Shown: positions 49,063 through 56,308 of the stretch, piece by piece
Position numbering within the stretch: the stretch's first letter is position 1
Layout of the letters: every line of letters begins with the position of its first letter
Source: Haloglomus salinum
GTDB lineage: Archaea > Halobacteriota > Halobacteria > Halobacteriales > Haloarculaceae
Assembly (NCBI RefSeq): GCF_024298825.1
Contig: NZ_CP101153.1
Span: 2,232,001 to 2,296,000 of the forward strand
Length of the DNA: 64,000 nucleotides
Reading direction: 5' to 3'
Made by a program: the position numbers and the translations under genes
Notes under the pieces: model-generated
Told to the model about the DNA's origin: nothing
The model's input: the letters and a program-made list of their open reading frames with translations, nothing else
Databases searched by the model: none

Positions 49063-50424
49063 ATGGTACGCACGACGATTGCAGCCGCGGTCGCACTCTC
49101 ACTGGTGCTGACCCCCGCCGCGGTCGGCGGTCAGTCCAGTGTCGCGTCGGGTGAGACGCCCGCCTCGATGGATGTCGGGCAACAGCTGCCGAACCTCGGC
49201 AGCGACACGCCTCAGTCAAGTCAGGCTGGCAGTTCGAACTCCGACGACGACCTGCAGTGCGAACCCGGTGAGGAGGATGGAGACGTGATCAACGACGACG
49301 ATGTCGTCGACCCCGGTACGGGCGAGTCCCGCGACGGGGCCACCGACGGTGACAACGACATCACCAACGACAACGATGTCGTCGACGCCGACCCCGATGC
49401 ACCGGGTCGGAACAGCACCGGCACGGACGACGAGTCCGGTGACGGCGACATCATCAACGACAACGACGTCGTCGACGGGGACGGGGACCTCCCCGGTAGC
49501 AGCGCCGGTGGCGACGACGGCACCCGCGACGAGGGCGACGGCGACGGCGACATCATCAACGACGACGACGTCGTCGACCTGGACGGCAACGACAACGGCC
49601 CAACCGGCAACTCCACCGACGGTGGTGGCGACGGGACGGCCGACGAGGGCGGCGACGGTGACATCATCAACGACAACGATGTCGCCGACGTCGACGCCAA
49701 CGACAACAACCCCGACGACGGGACCAACGACGGCGGCAACGATGGCACGACCGCCGGCGGTGACGGCGACGGTGACATCGTGAACGACAACGACGTCGTC
49801 GACCTGGACGCCAACGACAACGCCGTTCGCGACGGTGCGAACGACGACGGCTCCGACGGCACCAGCGACGGGGGCGGCGACGGCGACATCATCAACGACA
49901 ACGACGTCGTCGATGCCGACGCCAACGCCAACGCCGTGGTCGACGAGTCCGGTGACAGCGGCTCCGACGGCACGACCGACGAGTCCGGCGACGGCGACAT
50001 CGTCAACGACAACGACGTGGTCGACGCCGACGCCAACGACAACAACGTCGTCCAGCGCTACAACGAGAGTTCGGACGGCGGCGACGACGGCACCAACCAC
50101 GACGACGAGGTCCGCAACGACAACGATGTCGTCGGCCTGACCGTCAGCGGCAACACCCTCTCCGAGGGTGAGCGGGGCGAGAACGACATCTCCGTCAACC
50201 CGCAGAACGTCGAGGTCAACACGACCACCGTCGACGGCGGTACCGACGTCACCAACGACAACGATGTCGTCGACGTCGACGCCAACGACAACACGGTCGT
50301 CGAGTCCTCCGGTGACGGCGATGGCGGCACACCGAGTCCGCCGAGCAGTCCGTCGTCGCTCACGGAGACGAGCGAAACGACCGACGGTACCACGAGCGAC
50401 GCGACGACGGACGCGATCGCGTAA
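49063..50424 (+). CDS. Exported acidic protein with ten NDNDVVD-type repeats
   Basis: 453 residues. Sec signal peptide (VRTTIAAAVALSLVLTPAAVGG). The rest is almost entirely Asp, Asn, Gly, Thr and Val, with ten copies of a motif D-[IV]-x-N-D-[ND]-D-V-V-D-x-D-x-N (first at about residue 74, last at about 405), spaced about 25-40 residues apart by DG-rich linkers. No membrane anchor or sorting signal at the C-terminus. The strand-like core with dense Asp suggests a calcium-binding or beta-solenoid-like fibre (inference). I do not recognise the family. The reverse complement is also open but has implausible composition. Confidence 0.75.
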   Translation: MVRTTIAAAVALSLVLTPAAVGGQSSVASGETPASMDVGQQLPNLGSDTPQSSQAGSSNSDDDLQCEPGEEDGDVINDDDVVDPGTGESRDGATDGDNDITNDNDVVDADPDAPGRNSTGTDDESGDGDIINDNDVVDGDGDLPGSSAGGDDGTRDEGDGDGDIINDDDVVDLDGNDNGPTGNSTDGGGDGTADEGGDGDIINDNDVADVDANDNNPDDGTNDGGNDGTTAGGDGDGDIVNDNDVVDLDANDNAVRDGANDDGSDGTSDGGGDGDIINDNDVVDADANANAVVDESGDSGSDGTTDESGDGDIVNDNDVVDADANDNNVVQRYNESSDGGDDGTNHDDEVRNDNDVVGLTVSGNTLSEGERGENDISVNPQNVEVNTTTVDGGTDVTNDNDVVDVDANDNTVVESSGDGDGGTPSPPSSPSSLTETSETTDGTTSDATTDAIA

Positions 50425-50539
50425 CGTCGCTCCGCCCCGTCGTTCATTTCTTCGGCTGCCACGCCCGGTAGCCGCAGGTCCCCGGTCCGAGAGCGCTTGG
50501 CGGGACCTAACCAAGGGGGAGCATCGCCAGGGGTGGGGT

Positions 50540-51061
50540 ATGGGACAGACGACGCGTCGCGGAGTGCTCGCCACGATGGGTGTGCTCGCCACCGCCGGGT
50601 GCAGTAGCGTCTCCGGCCTCGGCTCGGGTGGCTCGGATGACTCGGGCGGTTCGGGCGACGGGGCGGACGGTGGCTCGGGTGGGAGCCTCCGGAAGGAGAC
50701 GGTGAAAGACGTCTCGCGCTCGGTCACCCTGGAGACGGACCAGTTCGAGGCCGTGCCGCTCTCGTTCGACCGACAGACGGTGCTGTTCTTCTCCGTCGTG
50801 GCGGACCGGAACGTCGACGTGCTCACCTTCCGACGCCCGGACTTCGAGACGTACCGGACGGACGCGGCCGACCAGCTCCGGTTCGTCGACGCGCTGAGCG
50901 AACAGCGCACGGAGGCTACCTCGCAGGGGTCGGCGGTCTCGCCCGGAGAGCCGGTCGTCGTCGTCGACAACACGACGTGGGGCGAGACCCAGCCCAGTCA
51001 GCGCGTCGATATCGAGTTCGAACTGGAAGCGTTCATCCGCGACGACGGCAGTTCCCCCTGA
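50540..51061 (+). CDS. Lipoprotein of unknown function
   Basis: 173 residues. Signal TTRRGVLATMGVLATAG with lipobox Cys followed by a Ser/Gly/Asp linker. Residues about 55-170 form a beta-sandwich-like domain with VTLETDQFEAVPLSFDRQTVLFFSVVADRNVDVLTF, broken here as strands of 8-12 residues, and end with VDIEFELEAFI. It is anchored outside the membrane. No family recognised and no partner obvious; same strand as the repeat protein but 115 nt away. Confidence 0.65.
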   Translation: MGQTTRRGVLATMGVLATAGCSSVSGLGSGGSDDSGGSGDGADGGSGGSLRKETVKDVSRSVTLETDQFEAVPLSFDRQTVLFFSVVADRNVDVLTFRRPDFETYRTDAADQLRFVDALSEQRTEATSQGSAVSPGEPVVVVDNTTWGETQPSQRVDIEFELEAFIRDDGSSP

Positions 51062-51168
51062 GCCGGGCCCGGTGACGGCCCGGCCGCTCGCGGTTTCGGT
51101 TCCACAGGCACGCGGTTTCGGCTTCGAAGTGCACGGTCCGAGCTCCGCAGGCGCCGAAACGGTACGGT

Positions 51169-51183
51169 TTAGCCGAACAATAG
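51169..51183 (+). promoter_or_regulatory. Possible 15-bp palindromic element (subtilase gene)
   Basis: TTAGCCGAACAATAG followed by GTACAC, 34 nt upstream of the ATG at 51217. The inner positions match poorly but the distance is the standard short one. Confidence 0.4.
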
Positions 51184-51216
51184 GTACACCTGTGCCACCG
51201 GCACGTCGGGTGCATC

Positions 51217-52434
51217 ATGGTAGTGGATGGCACTCGGACGCGGCGGGACGTTCTCAGAACAGCGGGCGGTAGCCTCGCGGTCCCCGGCCTGGTCTCGGTG
51301 GCCGGGTCGGCGGCCGCGAGTCCGGACGGAATCGACACGGCCACGGAGACGGTCCGGGCGACGGTGGGCTATCGCGACCACGCCGGCAGGCGTGCGGCAG
51401 AACAGCTCGCGGTCGCGACCCGGTACGATTTCTCGTTCGACGCGGTGACGGTCGACCTGCCGGCGAGGGCGCTCACCGCGCTCGCGGACGACCCGTCGGT
51501 CAGGTACGTCGAGCGCGACATCGAGATGCGGGCGCTCGGCGAGGTTCCGTGGGGTATCGACCGGACCGACGCGGACGTCGCCCACGGGAACGGCGAGACG
51601 GGCGCGGGCGCCGACATCGCCATCATCGACACGGGTATCGACGTCACCCACGGCGACCTGGCGGCCAACCTCGGCGAGGGTACCGCGTTCCTCGGGGGAA
51701 TCCAGAGCAGCGAGTGGCAGGACGACAACGGCCACGGCACCCACTGTGCGGGCATCGCCGACGCCGTCGACGACGGGGAGGGTGTCGAGGGCATCTCGAC
51801 CGCGGCCACCCTCCACGCGGTGAAGGTGCTGACGGCGCCGGGGTCGGGGCTCTCCTCCGACGTGGCGAAGGGTATCGAGTGGACTGCCGACCAGGGGTAC
51901 GACGTGGGGAGCCTCTCGCTTGGGTCGAGTTCGCCCTCCGAGGCTGTCCGGGACGCCTGCGAGTACGCCCACGCCGAGGGGGTCTTCCTCGCGACGGCCG
52001 CCGGCAACAGCGGCCCCTGTACGGACTGTGTGTCCTACCCGGCCGCGAACGACTACACGGTCGCGGTCAGCGCGACCGACCGCGACGATTCGCTGGCGGA
52101 CTACTCCAGTCAGGGCCCGGCGGTCGACATCGCCGCGCCCGGGACGGAGATCTACTCCACCTACCTCGGCGGGAGCTACACCCGCCTCTCGGGTACGTCG
52201 ATGGCCGCTCCCCACGTCGCCGGCGCCGCCGGCCAGCTCATGGCCGACGGACTGAGCGCCGCCGACGCCCGTCTGGAGCTGCAGAACTCGGCAGAGGACG
52301 TGGGCCTGAGCGAGACCGAGAGCGGCGCGGGGCTCCTCGATGTCGCCAGTGCCCTCGGGCTGGACTCCAGCGACGACGGCCTCGGCAACGTCGACGACTC
52401 GGGCGGGGGCCTGCTCGGGCTCGGGCTGCTGTAG
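51217..52434 (+). CDS. Subtilisin-family serine protease (halolysin-like)
   Basis: 405 residues. Twin-arginine signal (TRTRRDVLRTAGG...), an inhibitor-like propeptide (about 45-105, YRDHAGRRAAEQ to RYVERDIEM), then the S8 catalytic domain with Asp138 in IIDTGID, His173 in NGHGTHCAG and Ser328 in SGTSMAAPH; oxyanion Asn in AAGNSGP. The C-terminus ends with a short Gly/Leu-rich tail without the extension found in longer halolysins. It is secreted folded by Tat and could mature surface proteins. Disulfide-type Cys in TDCVSYP. Confidence 0.93.
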   Translation: MVVDGTRTRRDVLRTAGGSLAVPGLVSVAGSAAASPDGIDTATETVRATVGYRDHAGRRAAEQLAVATRYDFSFDAVTVDLPARALTALADDPSVRYVERDIEMRALGEVPWGIDRTDADVAHGNGETGAGADIAIIDTGIDVTHGDLAANLGEGTAFLGGIQSSEWQDDNGHGTHCAGIADAVDDGEGVEGISTAATLHAVKVLTAPGSGLSSDVAKGIEWTADQGYDVGSLSLGSSSPSEAVRDACEYAHAEGVFLATAAGNSGPCTDCVSYPAANDYTVAVSATDRDDSLADYSSQGPAVDIAAPGTEIYSTYLGGSYTRLSGTSMAAPHVAGAAGQLMADGLSAADARLELQNSAEDVGLSETESGAGLLDVASALGLDSSDDGLGNVDDSGGGLLGLGLL

Positions 52435-52551
52435 CCGTGCTCTCTCCCCGGGACGACGTGGTGACGAGCCCCTGGCAGGCTCGACGACGGCTGGATGCAG
52501 CGAGATGAAGAGACGCATCTGGTGCCTCCAGGCGGCCGACTCCCGCCCGGC

Positions 52552-52827
52552 TCACTCCTCGCCGAGCGTCAGCGACGCCAGCACCAGCAGCATCCCGCTC
52601 GAGACGACGACGGCCTGGACGAGCGCCGCGGAGAACAGCGTCGTATCGAAGACGAGGTAGATGAGGCCCTCGCAGACGGCGCCGACGCCGATGCAGACGA
52701 ACCCGCCCGAGACGAACAGCATCGGCTGGTTTCCGCTCCGGCGGTAGCCGTGGAACGCCAGTCCGGCGACGACCAGGCTGAGCACGAGCGCGACAAGCTT
52801 CACGACGAGGAAGGAGGGCTGTATCAC
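52552..52827 (-). CDS. Small four-helix membrane protein (DUF7521-like)
   Basis: 91 residues almost entirely hydrophobic with three to four helices, Gly-rich turns and a short acidic end. Matches my memory of DUF7521, which in haloarchaea is paired with an ArsR-type regulator. It overlaps the regulator's stop codon (ATGA), which fixes the ATG and shows co-expression. It may be the target or sensor partner of that regulator (inference). Confidence 0.72.
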   Translation of the reverse strand: MIQPSFLVVKLVALVLSLVVAGLAFHGYRRSGNQPMLFVSGGFVCIGVGAVCEGLIYLVFDTTLFSAALVQAVVVSSGMLLVLASLTLGEE

Positions 52828-53183
52828 GTGTTCTCACGGAGGTCACTCCAGAGCGACGTGAAGCTGTCCGCGAGGTCGTCGCTTACCTCGACGGCCACCG
52901 AGAGGTCGCCCTCCGACAGGTCGACGTGGAGCTCCTCCAGCGTCGTCACGAACCGGCGGCGGTGGGACCCGTCGTCGTCGACGGTCGAGCGCTCCTCCAG
53001 CAGGCCGTGGTCCTGCAGCGTGGCGACGCGGCGGTAGACGGTGGCCAGCGAGACATCGCAGTACTCGCTCAGCGTCTTCGCCGTCTTCGGCTCCCCGTCC
53101 GCGGCGAGGAGGATCTGCCGCGAGTGGTCGTCCGCCAGAACCTCGAAGAGAGCGGCCGCGCTCGGCTCCTCCTCCTGTCCCAT
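52824..53183 (-). CDS. ArsR-like winged-helix regulator
   Basis: 119 residues. LFEVLADDHSRQILLAADGEPKTAKTLSEYCDVSLATVYRRV contains helix 1-3 (broken: LFEVLADDHSRQILL; TAKTLSEYCDVSLATVYRRV) and the wing DGSHRRRFVTTLEEL. No metal-binding Cys set. The ATG at 53183 begins just before the domain; an upstream ATG at 53210 adds nine residues. It probably autoregulates the membrane protein that follows. Confidence 0.82.
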   Translation of the reverse strand: MGQEEEPSAAALFEVLADDHSRQILLAADGEPKTAKTLSEYCDVSLATVYRRVATLQDHGLLEERSTVDDDGSHRRRFVTTLEELHVDLSEGDLSVAVEVSDDLADSFTSLWSDLRENT

Positions 53184-53314
53184 GTCCGGGGCGTATCGGT
53201 CCGTCGGCAAATGCTCGGTGGTGTCGCCTGCCTGTCCGAGCCCTGCCGTCAGGTGTGTCGTCGGGGAGGCTGCCCGGGTGCGCGGTGCCTGGCTCGTCCG
53301 CTGGTTCGGAGGAC

Positions 53315-53860
53315 TCAGGCGCTCTCACCTGCCGGAGAGACGGAGCACTGGCGCGGGTCGCCGACGCGGGCGAGGTAGACGCCGAGCAGCAGAAGCCCCC
53401 CGAGCCGGAGCAGGTTCCCGTGGAACGGGAGCGTCGCCAGTGCCCCGGCGAAGCCGAGCAGCCCCAGCACGCCCGCCCCACAGCTCGCACAGCCCGAGGC
53501 GAGCAGGCCCGGGAGGACGCTGGACGCCCCGCTCGCGCCGCTACCGGCGCCGTACTGGAGTCGACCGAGCGCGGTCGTCAGCGCCACCCCGGTCGCGACG
53601 GCGTACGTCACGACGAGCGCGAGCCCGACCGTGCCGATGGTCGCGTACGTGTTCGCGGTGAGCGCCAGCAGCGCGTCGTCCAGATAGCCGATGCCGGCCC
53701 CGAGCATCTGGGCCGAGTACGACGGGAAGGTGCTCAGGATGAGCAGGACGTACGTGAGGACCGCGACGCCTGCTGCGAGGAGCATCCGCGGGGTGGACGT
53801 GAGCGGGTAGCCCAGCGCCGCGAGGAATCCCTCGACGTGGCGTTCGAGGTAGCCGCTCAC
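53315..53860 (-). CDS. Membrane protein with a CASC motif, partner of the DsbA-like protein
   Basis: 181 residues from a GTG that overlaps the DsbA-like gene's stop (GTGA). Four to five TM helices, with LASGCASCGAGVLGLLG at about 125-140 and a Cys near the C-terminus (PRQCSVS). A CxxC in a membrane segment next to a thioredoxin-fold gene suggests redox exchange across the membrane, as with DsbB/CcdA-type partners (inference). Not a recognised DsbB or CcdA by sequence. No other function can be given. Confidence 0.65.
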   Translation of the reverse strand: MSGYLERHVEGFLAALGYPLTSTPRMLLAAGVAVLTYVLLILSTFPSYSAQMLGAGIGYLDDALLALTANTYATIGTVGLALVVTYAVATGVALTTALGRLQYGAGSGASGASSVLPGLLASGCASCGAGVLGLLGFAGALATLPFHGNLLRLGGLLLLGVYLARVGDPRQCSVSPAGESA

Positions 53861-54681
53861 GCGTTCTTCACCCGTGTTATCGCCTCGTCGAAGCGCTCGT
53901 ACGGCTGTGCGCCGGTCACCTTGCCCGCCTTCTCGGCCGCGCGGTTGTAGAGGATGAACGCCGGCGTCCCGCCGATACCCAGTTCCTCCGCGGCGTACTT
54001 CCGGTGTGTCTCGAGGGACGTCTCGATGTCGCTCCGGTGTTCGTCCATGCACGTCTCGACGGCGGCCGCGTCGACGCCCTCGACGCCGCGTGTCAGGTCG
54101 AGGAGGTTCTCCTTCGCCATCCAGCCGGAGCCCTTCTCGCCCTGGGCGTCGTACATCGCCGCGTGCCAGCGCAGGTAGTGGCTCGGGTTCGACTCCCGGA
54201 CCTGCCGCCAGACACAGCGGTCCATCACCGCCGCCGTCATCGACCCCTCGCTGAGATACGGGAACTGGATGAAGACGAGGCGGACGTTCCCGGTCCGGAC
54301 GTGGTTCTCGACGAGTTTCGGGAACGCGCCGTGTTCGAACCGCTTGCAGAACGGGCACTGGTAGTCGGTCCAGTAGTAGATGTCCACGGGCGCGTCCATC
54401 GAACCCATGATGGGATGGCCAGCGAGGTCGATGCCGAGGCCGGCCGTCCCCGTGCTGTGGTGGAACCCCGTGTCCTGCGAGGCGCGTGTGCTGTCCCCGT
54501 TCGAGCCGTTCGTCCCGTCAGACCCGTTCACTCCCGTCGAGCCCGGGGCCCCTGGGCCCGACGGCTCGCTCGACTCGGCGCCGAGATGCGGGGCGGCGTA
54601 GACGACGCCACCGCCAGTGAGCACCGTTCCGACGCCACCGAGTACCGCCCGACGCGTGGTCAGCGTGTCCGGGATGTCCAT
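53857..54681 (-). CDS. DsbA-like thioredoxin-fold protein, exported
   Basis: 274 residues. Twin-arginine signal (TTRRAVLGGVGTVLTGGG), a Gly/Ser/Pro linker with a GSNGD-type run, then a thioredoxin_4/DsbA domain starting at about 90. The active site is C109-P-F-C112 in YWTDYQCPFCKRFEHG, and the cis-Pro loop is GIGGTPAFILYNR. It should oxidise or isomerise disulfides of exported proteins outside the cell. A TTTATCC element about 30 nt upstream of the ATG serves as promoter; no 15-bp palindrome. The pair with the CASC membrane protein is translated as a unit. Confidence 0.88.
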   Translation of the reverse strand: MDIPDTLTTRRAVLGGVGTVLTGGGVVYAAPHLGAESSEPSGPGAPGSTGVNGSDGTNGSNGDSTRASQDTGFHHSTGTAGLGIDLAGHPIMGSMDAPVDIYYWTDYQCPFCKRFEHGAFPKLVENHVRTGNVRLVFIQFPYLSEGSMTAAVMDRCVWRQVRESNPSHYLRWHAAMYDAQGEKGSGWMAKENLLDLTRGVEGVDAAAVETCMDEHRSDIETSLETHRKYAAEELGIGGTPAFILYNRAAEKAGKVTGAQPYERFDEAITRVKNA

Positions 54682-55560
54682 ACCACGGGGTCACTCTGGT
54701 CGGATAAAGGGTGACTGCCGATTTGCTGGGTCTGCAAATTTGCGCCGATTCTGTCTGGAAAACTTATGCGCGGGCGGTCGTTCGTGGGCAGCGACCGCTC
54801 GCGGATACGGGTCCTCGGCCGGTCGGAATCAGGTGCGAGCCGGGGACGTCGTCGGTGCTGGTCTCGTCGTGTCGGGCTGCCGCTGGCTGCTGTCGTCGGG
54901 GGTCCCGGTGCCGTTGGGCGTCCCGGTTCCAGTGTGATAGTACCCGGTCCAACTGGTCGCCACCGCTCCGGAGCGCTGGCTCCCGCTCTGGAGGCCTCGA
55001 TAGCAGAAACCCCACCGTTTCCGGTCGAACTACCGCCGCTCGCGGACGTGGTCGCTGGTCCGTGTCTCCACGTGGAGCTGTCGGTCGTACGGAGCCACGC
55101 GATGTCGTCCTGCAGGCGGTGCGCCGCACGGAGTGCCTCGACAGTGTCGAACGACTCGCGGAGTTCCTCGTTCGTGAACAGCGCGTGGACCTGTCCTCGT
55201 CGGCATCTGCCGGCTGCGGCTGTCGTCGTGGTAGGGGCAGCACAGCGTGGCGGTGGGGCTGGTGGCACAGCGTGGCGGTGGGGCTGGTGGCACGTTCCTC
55301 CGAGCGGAGGTGGTGGTTCTGGATGGCCTGTGGGTCCCGGACCCCACCGAGCCGTCGGCGACAGCGCTCGTGCTCGACGGCTCCGTGGTGTGCGAGAAAA
55401 ATCGTGAAAATACCCCGCAAGCAGACTGGATTCAAAATTTAATATAAATGGGGGATACAAAGTGCTTGTGATGGGTATAGGTGTCTTATCCGTCGTTGTA
55501 GTATATTTCATTCTCGGTGGAAAGATACTTGTGGGAATACGAGAAACGCTGGGTGACACC
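54682..55560. other. Decayed stretch with no intact gene
   Basis: About 880 bases. A minus-strand frame between 54700 and 55210 contains a normal-looking segment (ALFTNEELRESFDTVEALRA) with Arg/Pro/Ser-rich shadows on both sides, so it may be the remains of a gene broken by frameshifts. 55390-55560 is AT-rich, with TTTAATATAAAT near 55437. Confidence 0.5.
55241..55293. repeat. Perfect 25-bp tandem duplication
   Basis: CACAGCGTGGCGGTGGGGCT begins at 55241 and again at 55266, giving two exact 25-bp units followed by the first three bases of a third. Lies in the decayed stretch. Confidence 0.85.
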
Positions 55561-56253
55561 ATGCAGCGACGCAAATTCCTCCGGGGAGTGGCTGCAGCGG
55601 GTGGAGTCGCTGCCCTGGCCGGCTGCTCGTTCCTCAACAGCGCGCCGCCGCCGCGGCGGTCCAATGCTATCGCGTCGGTGGAGCCACAGAACGGCGCCCT
55701 CCAGATCGAGCCCGTCGACAGTCCCTGGATCGAGTCCCGCAAGGACACCTCCGCGCCGACGGCCGCTGGGCTGCTGGCGCCGCTCAGCCCCATCGGCGGT
55801 GCCCGGGCTGCGAAGGGTGGCGGCAGCGGGGGTCGGGGGGCCACCGGCCGGGGGAGCGGCGGCTACGCCTCCGCACCGCGGACCCACCACGGGCGCGCCT
55901 GGTGGCACGGTGGCGACTACGCCGACGACTGGCGCGAGAACCACGAGGACGAGGTCCGACGCTATCGGGCCTCCATCGCCGCCATCGGGGTCGCCTTCCT
56001 CGGTAGCGACGAACGCTTCGAGGACGACCGACCCGGCGCCGGCGAGGTCCCGTGGGACGAGACGTTCCAGAACATCGACCAGGCCCACAGCTACGAGATC
56101 TCCCGGGAGGGGTGGTACCGGGTCGGCGCCCACATGGTCGGACCGGATGGCGACGCCGACTTCGGCTGGGAGTCCATCGACATGGAGATCGACCGGACCG
56201 CCGGCGGCGACTTCGTCGTCGACGAGAAGTGGAAGGTCTCGCCGCGCCTGTGA
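55561..56253 (+). CDS. Lipoprotein of unknown function
   Basis: 230 residues. MQRRKFLRGVAAAGGVAALAG followed by lipobox Cys gives a Tat lipoprotein; the ATG at 55561 is chosen for this reason although the frame is open upstream. A Gly/Arg/Pro-rich linker (about 85-120) leads to a domain with WWHGGDYADDWRENHEDEV, AIGVAFLGSDERF and WYRVGAHMVGPDGDADFGW. No family recognised. It is 56 nt upstream of the spermidine-synthase-like gene and is probably co-transcribed with it. Confidence 0.7.
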   Translation: MQRRKFLRGVAAAGGVAALAGCSFLNSAPPPRRSNAIASVEPQNGALQIEPVDSPWIESRKDTSAPTAAGLLAPLSPIGGARAAKGGGSGGRGATGRGSGGYASAPRTHHGRAWWHGGDYADDWRENHEDEVRRYRASIAAIGVAFLGSDERFEDDRPGAGEVPWDETFQNIDQAHSYEISREGWYRVGAHMVGPDGDADFGWESIDMEIDRTAGGDFVVDEKWKVSPRL

Positions 56254-56308
56254 CCGGCAGCGCGCCGGCCTGTCCGTCGCTTCCCGCCGGTAGTCACCCG
56301 ACGCCCAC

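Noticed and set aside
49216..50973. 585-codon minus-strand frame opposite the acidic repeat protein
   Set aside because: Repetitive DDIVVVDDV composition is the mirror of the Asp-rich repeats; the plus strand has a signal peptide and promoter palindrome.
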